Shown: positions 1 to 8,183, counted from the stretch's first letter. The stretch is 42,798 nucleotides of DNA from Oscillospiraceae bacterium (GCA_017848055.1 JAGALZ010000029.1:1-42798), one strand, 5' to 3'. Program-made: numbers and translations. Notes: generated by a model from the sequence alone, not told the origin.

Positions 1-21
1 GTGTCCGTACCTTTTAGACAT
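1..21 (-). CDS. Start of a truncated insertion-sequence ORF (probable transposase subunit)
   Basis: Only the first seven codons are in the window, reading MSKRYGH on the minus strand; the rest lies beyond the left edge. The start is supported by a strong AGGAGGGA ribosome site 5 bases before the ATG. The short N-terminus resembles the beginning of many IS3-type OrfA proteins, and the DNA just upstream looks like an IS terminus. Seven residues cannot prove a transposase, so the call rests on context. Confidence 0.4.
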
Positions 22-27
22 AAAAAT

Positions 28-64
28 CCCTCCTATGGTTTTCTTTTATTATACCATAGGAGGG
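28..64 (-). promoter_or_regulatory. Hairpin that hides the IS ribosome-binding site
   Basis: Bases 28-38 and 54-64 form a perfect 11-bp inverted repeat (CCCTCCTATGG and its complement) with a 15-base loop. On minus-strand RNA the 3' arm contains the AGGAGGGA ribosome site. The loop contains TATAAT on the minus strand, a possible -10. RNA started there would lack the 5' arm, whereas read-through RNA from outside would fold and block translation. This is the logic known for IS10 and IS50; here it is inference from the layout. Confidence 0.5.
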
Positions 65-127
65 GACCTTTTTTCTATTGTCCGTTTTTACTGGACCTGT
101 GCACCCCTTACAAAGACTTCTGATATG

Positions 128-206
128 ATTTCAGCCCCATAGGGTACCTATCACAAACTTGAGAAATCCAAAGCTTTTCTCGCCGTGTACCCTATGGGGC
201 TGAAAT
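128..206. repeat. 20-bp perfect inverted repeat, unexplained
   Basis: Bases 128-147 (ATTTCAGCCCCATAGGGTAC) are exactly complementary to 187-206, separated by 39 bases that hold a smaller 6-bp stem (GAGAAA/TTTCTC). Neither side is followed by a T-run, so it is not an ordinary intrinsic terminator. It lies between the IS end and the fakA terminator and contains no ORF. It could be a small non-autonomous mobile element or a structured RNA. Confidence 0.6.
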
Positions 207-236
207 TAAATTACAAAAGTTTTCGGAAAGGAGTTT

Positions 237-269
237 GAGGAAAAGCCCTTTTTCAAAAGGGTTTTCCTC
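237..269. repeat. Hairpin with GAGGAAAA arms
   Basis: GAGGAAAAGCCCTTTT pairs with AAAAGGGTTTTCCTC apart from one bulged base, with a tiny loop. It sits 12 bases from the fakA terminator hairpin. It may act as a second terminator or be a dispersed repeat; the sequence alone does not decide. Confidence 0.5.
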
Positions 270-281
270 AATAGAGCACAA

Positions 282-312
282 AAAAGCTTCTACGGATACC
301 GCAGAAGCTTTT
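282..312 (-). terminator. Intrinsic terminator of the asp23-fakA operon
   Basis: AAAAGCTTCT (282-291) pairs with AGAAGCTTTT (303-312); an inner CGG/CCG stem closes the loop. On the minus strand the stem is followed by six T. It begins 12 bases beyond the fakA stop. Confidence 0.85.
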
Positions 313-323
313 GGGAATTTTGA

Positions 324-1961
324 TTATTCAACTGAGAGGATATAGTAATAAACGGGCTGACCGCCGTTTACTACGCTTACCTCGAGGGCAGGGTACTTAG
401 CTTCGATTCTTTCGCAGAGAGCCAGAGCCATTTCCTCAGTAACGTCCTCGCCGTAGATGATAGTAACAAACGAGCTGTCGCTCTTTACGAGCTTCTTTGT
501 CAGCTTGTAAGCGGCCTTTTCGAGCTCCTTTTCGACGAAGGAGAGCTTTCCGTTTTCGAGAGCGAGGATTTCGCCCTTCTTGATTTCGTGGCCTTCAAAG
601 TCTGAATCTCTTGCAGCGAAGGTGAGCTGACCTGTGCCGACGTTGTTGAGTGCTTCAGTCATAGCATTGGAGTTAGACTTGAAGTCGCTGTCGGGGTCAA
701 ATGCGAGCATAGCGGAAATTCCCTGAGGAATTGTTCTTGTCTGGAGCACGCATACCTTTCTGTCGTTTACAAGCTTTGCAGCCTGCTCGGCAGCCATAAT
801 GATATTCTTATTATTAGGAAGCACGAAAACCTGCTTTGCAGGGCAGGAGCAGATTGCGGCATAGATGTTGTCGGTAGAAGGGTTCATTGTCTGTCCGCCG
901 CTTACGATGCAGTCAACGCCGATATCGTGGAACATCTCGTCGAGTCCCTTACCTGCGGAAACAGCAACAAAACCGTAGTCATTTTCAGGCTTTGCAGGAA
1001 CGAACTCCTGCTTTGCGTCCTGCTTTCTCTGCTTGTGCTGCATCTTCATGTTCTCAATCTTAGGAAGATTGATGTATCCGAATTCGAGGCCCTTCTGGAT
1101 TGCCTTACCCGGGTCATTTGTGTGAACGTGAACCTTGATGATTTCCTCGTCGTCAACTACAACAACGCAGTCGCCGATAGTTTCAAGGTAAGCTCTGAGC
1201 TTGCTTGGGTCGTCACAGCCCTCATCCTTGGTGATGAGCATTTCTGTGCAGTATGTGAAGTTAATAACCTCGTCAAAGTCGCCTACAGTAGAGGAGAAGG
1301 TGTCAACAGTAATCTTCTTTGCCTCACCCTTAGCCAGCGGCTCAACAATCTTACCGCCCTTGAACACATCGAGCATAGCCTCGAATATAATGAGAAGTCC
1401 TGCACCGCCTGCGTCAACAACGCCTGCCTTCTTAAGAGCAGGGAGCTGGTTAGGAGTGTTGTCAAGAGCAATCTTGCATTCCTTGCATACCTCTTCCCAG
1501 AGAACAACCTCATCAGTTACTGTGCCCTCTAAGGACTTAGCCTTTTCGTAGCCCATTCTTGCGACAGTAAGGATAGTACCTTCTGTAGGGTTCATAACAG
1601 CCTTATAAGCATTTTCAACGCCGAGTCTGAGAGCCTCGGTGAGTCCCTCACAGTCAGCCTCTCTCTTTCCTGCAAGGCCCTTTGAGAAGCCTCTGAAGAT
1701 AAGTGAGAGAATAACGCCCGAGTTACCTCTTGCACCACGAAGCAGTGCGGAAGCTGCAGACTTTGCAACAGCAGCGGCGGTAACATCGTCGTCCATCATT
1801 TTAAGCTCGGAAACAACGCTTCCGATAGCCATAGACATATTGGTACCTGTATCTCCGTCGGGAACAGGGAAAACGTTGAGCTCGTCAACAGATTTTTTGT
1901 TGTTTGCGATAGCGTATGCGGCGCTGATAATAGCGTCACGAAGAATCTTTCCGTTAATCAC
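324..1961 (-). CDS. fakA: Fatty acid kinase catalytic subunit FakA (YloV family)
   Basis: 545 residues, the usual length for FakA. FakA phosphorylates fatty acids held by a FakB carrier so that they can enter phospholipid synthesis; the reaction is cytosolic. The N-terminal DhaL/DAK2 kinase domain is clear: PVPDGDTGTNM (residues 33-42, with the metal- and ATP-binding Asp35, Asp37 and Asn41) and GARGNSGVILS (76-86). A linker and a C-terminal FakB/DegV-like domain follow. The start is a GTG at 1961, preceded by GAGGAGG, because the next in-frame ATG would cut into the conserved N-terminus. It lies 15 bases after the Asp23-like gene, the common yloU-yloV order in Firmicutes. No fakB gene is present in this window, so the partner must be elsewhere. 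The kinase assignment is strong; the exact substrate is from family knowledge. Confidence 0.93.
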   Translation of the reverse strand: MINGKILRDAIISAAYAIANNKKSVDELNVFPVPDGDTGTNMSMAIGSVVSELKMMDDDVTAAAVAKSAASALLRGARGNSGVILSLIFRGFSKGLAGKREADCEGLTEALRLGVENAYKAVMNPTEGTILTVARMGYEKAKSLEGTVTDEVVLWEEVCKECKIALDNTPNQLPALKKAGVVDAGGAGLLIIFEAMLDVFKGGKIVEPLAKGEAKKITVDTFSSTVGDFDEVINFTYCTEMLITKDEGCDDPSKLRAYLETIGDCVVVVDDEEIIKVHVHTNDPGKAIQKGLEFGYINLPKIENMKMQHKQRKQDAKQEFVPAKPENDYGFVAVSAGKGLDEMFHDIGVDCIVSGGQTMNPSTDNIYAAICSCPAKQVFVLPNNKNIIMAAEQAAKLVNDRKVCVLQTRTIPQGISAMLAFDPDSDFKSNSNAMTEALNNVGTGQLTFAARDSDFEGHEIKKGEILALENGKLSFVEKELEKAAYKLTKKLVKSDSSFVTIIYGEDVTEEMALALCERIEAKYPALEVSVVNGGQPVYYYILSVE

Positions 1962-1976
1962 TTGTATCCTCCTCGG

Positions 1977-2327
1977 TTACGAATGCATAGAGTCAATGTA
2001 AACATTGACCTTAGAAACCTCAATGCCGGCTTCCTCTTCAACCGTGAAACGCACCTTGTTGATGATGCTGTCAACGATTGCGGTAATGTTTATGCCGTAG
2101 GAAACACTGATATGCAAATCGACAATAAGTGTGTTGTTGCTCTGACGAATAATAACACCGTTGTCGAATGCGTCCTCGCAGCCAACAAGTGAGCGGATGC
2201 TCTGTACAGGGCCGTATGAATTCATACCAACAACGCCGAAGCAGCTTGCAGCAGTCTTGGCTATGAGCTTTTTAAGATAATTTGAAGACAGCTCAATACA
2301 GCCGATGTGGTTTTTAACTTTAATCAT
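1977..2327 (-). CDS. Asp23/Gls24 family envelope-stress protein (YloU-like)
   Basis: 116 residues from the ATG at 2327, chosen because TAAGGAGG lies 9 bases upstream; a longer reading frame starting at 2399 would overlap the promoter and has no ribosome site. The sequence (MIKVKNHIGCIELSSNYLKK, then VDLHISVSYGINITAIVDSI) has the alternating beta-alpha pattern of the Asp23 domain. Members of this family are small cytosolic or membrane-associated proteins linked to envelope homeostasis. It is the first gene of a two-gene operon with fakA and has its own promoter at 2371-2399. Confidence 0.88.
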   Translation of the reverse strand: MIKVKNHIGCIELSSNYLKKLIAKTAASCFGVVGMNSYGPVQSIRSLVGCEDAFDNGVIIRQSNNTLIVDLHISVSYGINITAIVDSIINKVRFTVEEEAGIEVSKVNVYIDSMHS

Positions 2328-2370
2328 AAGCGATAGCCTCCTTATATTTTCGTCATTACATAACAAGCAC

Positions 2371-2399
2371 ATTATATCATAACAAAGTAATTTTTGCAA
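2371..2399 (-). promoter_or_regulatory. Sigma-A promoter of the asp23-fakA operon
   Basis: On the minus strand TTGCAA (2399-2394) and TATAAT (2376-2371) are separated by exactly 17 bases, 44 bases before the Asp23 start codon. Confidence 0.85.
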
Positions 2400-2473
2400 G
2401 TGTGGGCATTTATTTTCGTGATTATTGACATATATACACTATATATATAAAGCAAGCTTTAATGTTTTGGGCA

Positions 2474-3616
2474 TTATCTGTCCGAATGGACGTTGACATT
2501 TACAACAACCCTGCACCGTGTAAAAATATTATCATAGTCGGTTTTTAAAAAGGGAAACCGAGAAAGTGCCTGCTTTCTTACCCTGAGAATGTCGCCGTAG
2601 CTGTAATTCTGAAGCCTTGAAAACGTGGAATCGCATATCTTTTCTATTCTTTTTCGTGTCTTATCAATTACAAGCTCATAGTCGGGAGAAAGCTCCGAGG
2701 ATTCGAGAATTCTCACCATACATTCAATCGAAAATGTCAGCACAAATTCTCCGTTTTTCACATCAAGGCTCTGCGTGTGCCCCGGGAAATTTGCCTGGAC
2801 GCTGTATTTTACATCATCTGTCTGAATCGAAAACTCGTATGTGTCAAGACTTCCCGTGAGGAATGAAAGTGCCAGAGTCTGCTCCTTATCAAGCCTGAAA
2901 TGCTCACCCTTCATATTGCTTACAACTGTTCCTTCAAACAGTATCCTCGGTTCCTCAGAAGCCTCGGAGCCTGCCTCCTGCTCCTGCTGTGAGCTTGAGC
3001 TTTCCTGCTTGGGCGGCTCTTTTACTGTGATAATCGGCAGAGCGAGAGATTCGCTGTCGGAAAGGGCATTAGCAGCCATCAGAAGGTCGGATTTTACTGC
3101 CGAGCCGTTTTGTATTGCTGTATCTAAAATGCTTTCAACCGCAACCGCTGTTTCAACGTCGTTGAGAAGCTGTACCTTGAGAACGTCAGAAGCCTTCTTG
3201 TCAGTTGTCAGAATCGGGGTTCCGAGATAGGTCTGCTCGTTCGCAATAAAATATCTGAGGGCATCGTCGAGAGATGAATCTAAGATGTCGGAGCCGAGAA
3301 TTATATATTTGGTGTGTCCCGTATTGACCTGACGGCCGAGAATAAGACGAAGCTCGTTCATAGCGTCGTTAATTGAGTCTGCCTCAGCGTGTGCATTGAC
3401 AGTGTTTGATTTGCTCGGGTCTATGGGGTTTGCCGAGCCTGCACCCATCGACTGAAAAACGCTGACCGTTACAAGGAAGCGAGCGTCCTTGCCCTTGTCT
3501 ATTCCTATGGCGGAGATGATTGCCTGCTCCTCAAGCCTTGAAACATTTGCACATCCGCTAAGCAGAAGGGAGCAAAGCACAGCCGATAAAAGTATAAAGA
3601 CGCTAAGCCTTTTCAT
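2474..3616 (-). CDS. gerC: Germination receptor subunit C, Ger(x)C lipoprotein
   Basis: 380 residues. The N-terminus is a lipoprotein signal peptide with lipobox LLLSGC, giving a lipidated Cys22. The mature part begins with EEQAIISAIGIDKG, the typical start of the Ger(x)C fold. In spores the C subunit sits on the outer face of the inner membrane and works with the A and B subunits to sense germinants. A Ser/Glu/Gln-rich low-complexity stretch near residues 203-220 looks like a linker between the two domains. The start ATG follows AGGAGGGG by 5 bases and overlaps the end of gerB by 14 bases, so translation is probably coupled. It is the last gene of the operon; I see no convincing terminator after it, only AT-rich sequence up to 2400. 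Confidence 0.92.
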   Translation of the reverse strand: MKRLSVFILLSAVLCSLLLSGCANVSRLEEQAIISAIGIDKGKDARFLVTVSVFQSMGAGSANPIDPSKSNTVNAHAEADSINDAMNELRLILGRQVNTGHTKYIILGSDILDSSLDDALRYFIANEQTYLGTPILTTDKKASDVLKVQLLNDVETAVAVESILDTAIQNGSAVKSDLLMAANALSDSESLALPIITVKEPPKQESSSSQQEQEAGSEASEEPRILFEGTVVSNMKGEHFRLDKEQTLALSFLTGSLDTYEFSIQTDDVKYSVQANFPGHTQSLDVKNGEFVLTFSIECMVRILESSELSPDYELVIDKTRKRIEKICDSTFSRLQNYSYGDILRVRKQALSRFPFLKTDYDNIFTRCRVVVNVNVHSDR

Positions 3617-4661
3617 TTTTACCCCTCCTATTTACAAGTAAAACAGCAAGCGGAATAATTGCCGAAAGAATTATAACGGAAATGCTTGTTGAGAAGTATT
3701 TTTCCGCTAACTGCCACTTGTCGAAAAACAGCATTATCCCTGCTGATGAAAATGCGACAAGCGAAAGTATGTGGCAAAGCTTTGAGTGGTGGGATTTTGG
3801 CAGAATAAAGCCTGCAGTCCTTGCGCCTGCCCATATAAAAAATGCGAAATGGCACACTCCCGTAATCGTCCATACGATAAGAAACAGCGGGTCGAAGCGT
3901 GCGACAATTGCCGTGTCCGAATATGAGCTCAGGTGGAAAAACGGCAGCTGTGATACCTGCGCAAAGCTTCCGAGAATAGACGTGTATAGGAAAATTATTC
4001 CCGAAACAAGAAGGTGCTTGATTGAGATAAAGGAAATCATTGTACCACGCTTGCTGTCTACGGAACTGAGCAAAAAGATTCCCAGAACGAGTGCTGAATC
4101 TCTGCCAAGGCCCATATATGCCGAGCGTAATACCGATAAAAGCGGTTTGTCACTGTGCAGGGTAAGGTTCGTTATATCGATGTCGCCGCTTGTTCCGAGG
4201 ATTACCGCCGTGAGCATTACCGCAAACAGAAAAAGCGATATTACCGCAGTTCTTGCAAGCGGAGCAAGCCCCAGAGAAGCCATATATCCGCCCGCAATCG
4301 CCATGGAAAGAATGATTGCGGACTCAAAGCTGAATACGGGAAATGCAAAGCTTATGAAGTGTGAGAAATCCCCCAGCACCTTTACTGCCGTCGCCAGAAA
4401 GTATATGCCGTAAGCCGCCGCCACAAATTTTCCAAAGCCCCTTGATGCCGAAAAGGATGCAGTAACAACGCTTTTGTCCGTGCATCTCTTGGCGAGCATA
4501 AGCGCAGGGATAATAAGGATAAGCTCGATGGTTGAGGTGAATACTCCGCCGACTATTGTGATGAGGGAGTTTTCGCTCCCGACGGGGGTGTAGGTCATTG
4601 AAATATAAAGTCTGCTGAGAATGAGCAAAGACACAAGCTGTACAGGATTTAGCTTTTTCAT
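3603..4661 (-). CDS. gerB: Germination receptor subunit B, spore permease (GerAB/APC family)
   Basis: 352 residues, almost all hydrophobic, with about ten predicted membrane helices and a Lys-rich C-terminus (NRRGKNEKA). The order between A and C genes, the length and the opening LNPVQLVSLLILSRLYISMT match the GerAB branch of the amino-acid/polyamine transporter superfamily. In characterised spores this subunit binds amino-acid germinants in the inner membrane; the ligand here cannot be read from the sequence. Its ATG overlaps the gerA stop as ATGA, with GGAGG just upstream inside gerA. Confidence 0.92.
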   Translation of the reverse strand: MKKLNPVQLVSLLILSRLYISMTYTPVGSENSLITIVGGVFTSTIELILIIPALMLAKRCTDKSVVTASFSASRGFGKFVAAAYGIYFLATAVKVLGDFSHFISFAFPVFSFESAIILSMAIAGGYMASLGLAPLARTAVISLFLFAVMLTAVILGTSGDIDITNLTLHSDKPLLSVLRSAYMGLGRDSALVLGIFLLSSVDSKRGTMISFISIKHLLVSGIIFLYTSILGSFAQVSQLPFFHLSSYSDTAIVARFDPLFLIVWTITGVCHFAFFIWAGARTAGFILPKSHHSKLCHILSLVAFSSAGIMLFFDKWQLAEKYFSTSISVIILSAIIPLAVLLVNRRGKNEKA

Positions 4662-6160
4662 ACATCCTCCGATTTTCCGCCGCAGGACTCGGAAAACTGC
4701 GACATCATGGTTTTATCCTCGGAAAGCTTCCGAAAGCCGCTGCGCAGAAAAATCTCCTTTGCACCCTTTTTCGAAAACGGCGACAGGGGCGCCGTGTAGG
4801 GAACGCCGATGTCATCGAGTGTGCAGATGTTTGCAATAAGCACCGCCGATATGAGGCTTATGCCGTAAAGCCCCGAGATTCCGCCTGCTATAATCATTAT
4901 AATTCTGAGAACCGAGGTCTGCTGGTTGAGCGAGGGTATAACGAATGAAGCGGTCGCAGTAAGTCCGATTATTATGAGAATCGGTGCCGAGATAAGTCCC
5001 GAGCTTACAGCCGCATCTCCGATGATAAGTCCACCCACAATGGAAACCGCACCGCCTATATTTTTCGGCATACGGATACCCGCCTCACGAAGAAGCTCGT
5101 ACATAAGCGTTATTATTACAACGTCGAAAACCAGCGGATAGGGTGTAGATTGCTCCGAAACAACAAGGCTTAAAAGCAGTTTGTAGGTGAAGGTTTCGGA
5201 GTGGAAGGTCGCAAGTGCAACATAAATTCCGGGGAGCATTACGGAAAGAAAAAACGCAAGATACTTCACAATTCGGATGTAAAGCACATAGTAAGGTCTG
5301 TTTGCCCAGTCGTCAACTGTTGCGAAGTTTTCCACAAAAAGCGACGGAACAAGCAGTGCAAACGGTGTTCCGTCAATGATTACACCGACCTTGCCACGGC
5401 AAAGCTTTGCACAGAAAGCGTCGGGACGGTCTGTAGACTCAACGGGAGTGAATATACTTTTGTGGCTCTTTGAGAGAAACGGTGTGACATAACCGCTTGT
5501 CAGTATCGCATCAAGCTTTATCGAAGCGAGCCTTCTCCTTACAGATTCAACAAGCTCGGGGGAAGCTCTGTCCGCCATGTAGGCTATGCAGATTTCTGTG
5601 TTGCTCTGTTTTCCTGCCCTTACAAGCTCAAAGCGTAAGACGGGCGTTTTCATTCTTCTTCTGACAAGCGACATATTGGTTCTAAGATTTTCTATAAAGC
5701 CGTCACGACCGCCAAGGATGTTTATGTCGCTTGTCGGCTCCATTACGGTTCTCTTGTCAAAGCCCTGGATGCCGTAGACCTGACCTGAGGCGATTCCCTC
5801 GCAGAGAACCAGCGCAAACCCAGAGAACAGCCTTACCATAGCCTCTCCGAAGGTGTATACGGTTGCTCTTTCAGCCGACATCAGACTGTATTTTGTAAGG
5901 TAGTCGAAAATATCCTGCGGTGTTGAGTTTTCGGAAAGCTTAAGCTCGCAGAGAGGGCGGAATATAAGCTCTCCCATTACCTCGGTCGAGGTCATAGCTT
6001 CAATAGCCACAACGGCGCATCTGTGACCCGAAACCGTAACTTCCATAATGTTCAAATCCATAGTGTTTCCCGTTATGGTACGCAGATTTGTCAGTGCATC
6101 GCTTAAGGATGCGGGTATCTTTTTATTTTCATAGCTTTTGTAATCAGCATATTTATCCAT
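4658..6160 (-). CDS. gerA: Germination receptor subunit A (GerA family)
   Basis: 500 residues, the family's normal size. The N-terminal half is a soluble domain (for example KTPVLRFELVRAGKQSNTEI and DAILTSGYVTPFL); the C-terminal half holds several membrane helices (about 290-430) with the recognisable LPGIYVALATFHSE and RMPKNIGGAVSIVGGLIIGD segments. GerA subunits assemble into nutrient-gated channels in the spore inner membrane. It is the first gene of a tight three-gene operon with gerB and gerC. GGAG lies 10 bases before the ATG. Forespore-specific sigma-G control would be expected, but I could not find a clean sigma-G promoter in the 101-base divergent gap to the DUF421 gene. Confidence 0.94.
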   Translation of the reverse strand: MDKYADYKSYENKKIPASLSDALTNLRTITGNTMDLNIMEVTVSGHRCAVVAIEAMTSTEVMGELIFRPLCELKLSENSTPQDIFDYLTKYSLMSAERATVYTFGEAMVRLFSGFALVLCEGIASGQVYGIQGFDKRTVMEPTSDINILGGRDGFIENLRTNMSLVRRRMKTPVLRFELVRAGKQSNTEICIAYMADRASPELVESVRRRLASIKLDAILTSGYVTPFLSKSHKSIFTPVESTDRPDAFCAKLCRGKVGVIIDGTPFALLVPSLFVENFATVDDWANRPYYVLYIRIVKYLAFFLSVMLPGIYVALATFHSETFTYKLLLSLVVSEQSTPYPLVFDVVIITLMYELLREAGIRMPKNIGGAVSIVGGLIIGDAAVSSGLISAPILIIIGLTATASFVIPSLNQQTSVLRIIMIIAGGISGLYGISLISAVLIANICTLDDIGVPYTAPLSPFSKKGAKEIFLRSGFRKLSEDKTMMSQFSESCGGKSEDV

Positions 6161-6195
6161 TTTAAACTGCTCCGTAACTAAAATTTTTCCGAGTG

Positions 6196-6217
6196 TATTA
6201 TTTGCATATTATTTGCA
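6196..6217. repeat. Two tandem 11-bp direct repeats in the divergent ger/DUF421 gap
   Basis: TATTATTTGCA occurs twice back to back (6196-6206 and 6207-6217), about one helix turn apart, in the middle of the region shared by two divergent operons. It could be a regulator site or overlap promoters for either direction; nothing else in the gap explains it. Confidence 0.55.
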
Positions 6218-6261
6218 GAAAATACAAGTAAAGCATAATGAAGAAAAAGGGAGAAGAAAAA

Positions 6262-6939
6262 ATGCTGGTTGTGTTTCTGCGGACTATAATGCTGTATGTT
6301 GTCATCATCTTCGCCGTAAGGCTTATGGGAAAACGTCAGCTTGGAGAGCTTGCACCCTCAGAGCTCGTGGTTACAATTTTAATTTCAAACATCGTGACTC
6401 TGCCTATCGAGGACACCGCAACCCCGATGCTTCTGGGAGTAATTCCGATACTTACGCTTGTCTGCCTCGAGGTTATAGCTTCCGCAATCACGATGAAGTC
6501 AAGAAAGCTCAGACGCATAGCCTCGGGAAGCCCGAAAATAATTATCTCAAACGGCAAAATCAACCAGAAACAGCTCAAAGAGCTTCGCTTTACTGTCGAT
6601 GATGTGCTCGAAGCACTGCGTTCGCAGGGTGTGTTTGATATAGAAAAGGTGCAGTATGCGATAATCGAAACAACCGGTGCTGTCAGCGCATATTTGAAGC
6701 CTCAGGAGCAACCGCTTACAATGGCATCTCTTGAGGAGAAGGACGAAAACTCAAACCCACCGCAGGTCGTTATAGATGACGGAGATGTGATATATAAGTC
6801 GCTTGAGTTTCTTTCGCTGAGCGAGGAGTGGCTGTGCAGGGTGCTCGAAAGCGAGGACAAAAGAGCCTGCGATATTTTTCTTATGACAGCAAATGCCGAC
6901 AAGAGCTATTATATTGTGGACAAGGAGAAGGGAATATGA
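6262..6939 (+). CDS. DUF421 family membrane protein (YetF-like)
   Basis: 225 residues from the ATG at 6262, chosen because GGGAGAAG sits at proper distance; an ATG at 6238 would put this ribosome site inside the gene. Three N-terminal membrane helices are followed by a cytosolic alpha/beta domain. Family hallmarks are visible: RLMGKRQLGELAPSELVV after the first helix and, in the soluble part, KIINQ-like pattern ISNGKINQKQLKELRFTVDD. The biochemical role of DUF421 proteins is unknown; as I recall, a B. subtilis DUF421/DUF1657 protein (2Duf) of the mobile spoVA2mob operon affects spore heat resistance, which fits its place opposite a germination operon. It overlaps the next gene by ATGA. Confidence 0.88.
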   Translation: MLVVFLRTIMLYVVIIFAVRLMGKRQLGELAPSELVVTILISNIVTLPIEDTATPMLLGVIPILTLVCLEVIASAITMKSRKLRRIASGSPKIIISNGKINQKQLKELRFTVDDVLEALRSQGVFDIEKVQYAIIETTGAVSAYLKPQEQPLTMASLEEKDENSNPPQVVIDDGDVIYKSLEFLSLSEEWLCRVLESEDKRACDIFLMTANADKSYYIVDKEKGI

Positions 6940-7319
6940 AAAGAGTGTGGATATGCGGTCTTATAATTGCATCGATTCTGATAACCTCAAGTGCCTGGCT
7001 TGTGGTGCTTTGCAATAAAAACGAAAGACTATCACAGCTTATAGACGATGCGGTTGAATCGGTCAGAAGCGGTGACAGCGACTCGGCAACACGGGCAATA
7101 GATGACCTCTGTAAATATTGGGAGAGCTTTTATGCCACAGCCTCGGTGTTTGAAAGAAGCACACCTCTTGACAACGTCAGCGACAGCGTCGCAAAGCTTA
7201 AAAGCCTTTATGAAAACGGCAGTGAGGAGTTTTATTCCGAATGCGAAACCATACGCTGTGCAGCCGACAGAATATTCAAAAGCAATCTTCCGTTTGTCCC
7301 CGACAGCACCTCGCAGTAA
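6936..7319 (+). CDS. DUF4363 family membrane-anchored protein
   Basis: 127 residues. One N-terminal membrane helix (VWICGLIIASILITSSAWLV) is followed by an extracytoplasmic helical domain with SVRSGDSDSATRAIDDLCKYWESF, typical of DUF4363. Its ATG overlaps the DUF421 stop (ATGA), a pairing I recall as common in Clostridia, so the two probably form a complex. No function is known. A fresh promoter begins right after its stop codon. Confidence 0.8.
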   Translation: MKRVWICGLIIASILITSSAWLVVLCNKNERLSQLIDDAVESVRSGDSDSATRAIDDLCKYWESFYATASVFERSTPLDNVSDSVAKLKSLYENGSEEFYSECETIRCAADRIFKSNLPFVPDSTSQ

Positions 7320-7348
7320 TTGACATAAGGGTGGCTATTTGGTATAAT
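7320..7348 (+). promoter_or_regulatory. Consensus sigma-A promoter for the sugar isomerase gene
   Basis: TTGACA (7320-7325), 17-base spacer, TATAAT (7343-7348): a perfect match to the consensus, starting at the base after the DUF4363 stop codon. Confidence 0.9.
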
Positions 7349-7386
7349 TTAATCAGAAAAACTTTTGCGAAGGGCTGTGCCTTGAA

Positions 7387-8175
7387 ATGAACTATCAAGT
7401 AGGAATTTCAACTGCGACACTTTACCCGATGCTTACCGAGCAGGCTTTGCTGGAGCTTTGTAAGAGAAGGGTCGAGTGCGTAGAAATATTTATAAATGCC
7501 CCCTGCGAGCTTGAAAAGAAGTTCCTCAGGGAGCTTAAGAGTATGATTGACGAATATGGCGTAAAGGTGAGGTCAATCCACCCGTTTACCTGCGAGCTTG
7601 AGTCAATGATACTTTTCACCCATTACCCCAGAAGATTCAATGACGCAATCGAGTATTACAAGCGGTTCTTTGATGCCGCAGCGTATCTGGGTGCAGAGCT
7701 TTTTGTGCTCCACGGAAACAACGTGAGAAACAACTATCCTTTTGAGTCATATGTCAAGCGCTTTGCAAAGCTCAATGATGTTTCAAAGGAGTTCGGCGTT
7801 ACCGTTGCCCAGGAAAACGTCGCAAGATGCACGGGCGGTGACCTGGGATTTCTTGTCGGAATGAAGCAGCAGCTCGGCGATGACGTGAAATTCATCCTCG
7901 ACACAAAGCAGGCAATCCGCAAGGGACAGAATCCGTATGATTTTGTCGAAGAGCTGGGAGACAGCATAGTCCATGTGCATATAAGCGACTACGACGAGGT
8001 AAGTGACTGCAAGCTTGTCGGAACGGGAAAGCTCGACTACCCGAAGTTTATGGATAAGCTTCTTGCAAAGGGCTTCGGCGGCTCGGTTGTCCTGGAGCTT
8101 TATAACAAGGGATATCGCTCGCTTGATGAGCTTTATCAGAACTACGATTACATAAAATCCGTCCGTGATAAATAA
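7387..8175 (+). CDS. Sugar phosphate isomerase/epimerase, AP-endonuclease-2-type TIM barrel
   Basis: 262 residues. The pattern of a xylose-isomerase-like TIM barrel (PF01261) is clear, with metal-ligand candidates at the strand ends: HGNN after ELFVL, AQENV, FILDTKQA, VHVHISDYDE and VVLELY. Such enzymes isomerise or epimerise ketoses and related sugars using a divalent metal; the substrate cannot be told. The ribosome site is weak (AAGGGC, about 12 bases before the ATG) although the promoter is perfect. It stands alone between a promoter and a terminator. Confidence 0.85.
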   Translation: MNYQVGISTATLYPMLTEQALLELCKRRVECVEIFINAPCELEKKFLRELKSMIDEYGVKVRSIHPFTCELESMILFTHYPRRFNDAIEYYKRFFDAAAYLGAELFVLHGNNVRNNYPFESYVKRFAKLNDVSKEFGVTVAQENVARCTGGDLGFLVGMKQQLGDDVKFILDTKQAIRKGQNPYDFVEELGDSIVHVHISDYDEVSDCKLVGTGKLDYPKFMDKLLAKGFGGSVVLELYNKGYRSLDELYQNYDYIKSVRDK

Positions 8176-8183
8176 CAAAATCC

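Larger units (their letters stand above)
1..103 (-). mobile_element. Left end of an insertion sequence (IS3-like), truncated by the window
   Basis: Read on the minus strand, the segment starts near base 103 with TGCACAGGTCCAGTAAAAAC, continues through a hairpin, and reaches a ribosome site and an ATG. A TG...CA terminus, a short leader and an immediate ORF are the usual layout of an IS3-family left end; the terminal motif looks familiar from Firmicutes elements, but the family was not verified. The other end and any target-site duplication are outside the window. Confidence 0.5.

Noticed and set aside
927..1532. Long open frame on the plus strand opposite fakA
   Set aside because: It is antisense to a clearly conserved gene, has no ribosome site and resembles no protein.
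2440..2462. Terminator after gerC (AAAGCAAGCTTT)
   Set aside because: The stem is only about five base pairs and has no proper T-run.
3682..4413. 243-codon open frame opposite gerB
   Set aside because: A shadow of the GC-biased third codon positions of gerB; no start signal or family resemblance.
6196..6217. Sigma-G promoter for the ger operon or the DUF421 gene in the divergent gap
   Set aside because: CATATTA resembles a sigma-G -10, but no -35 lies at the right distance on either strand.
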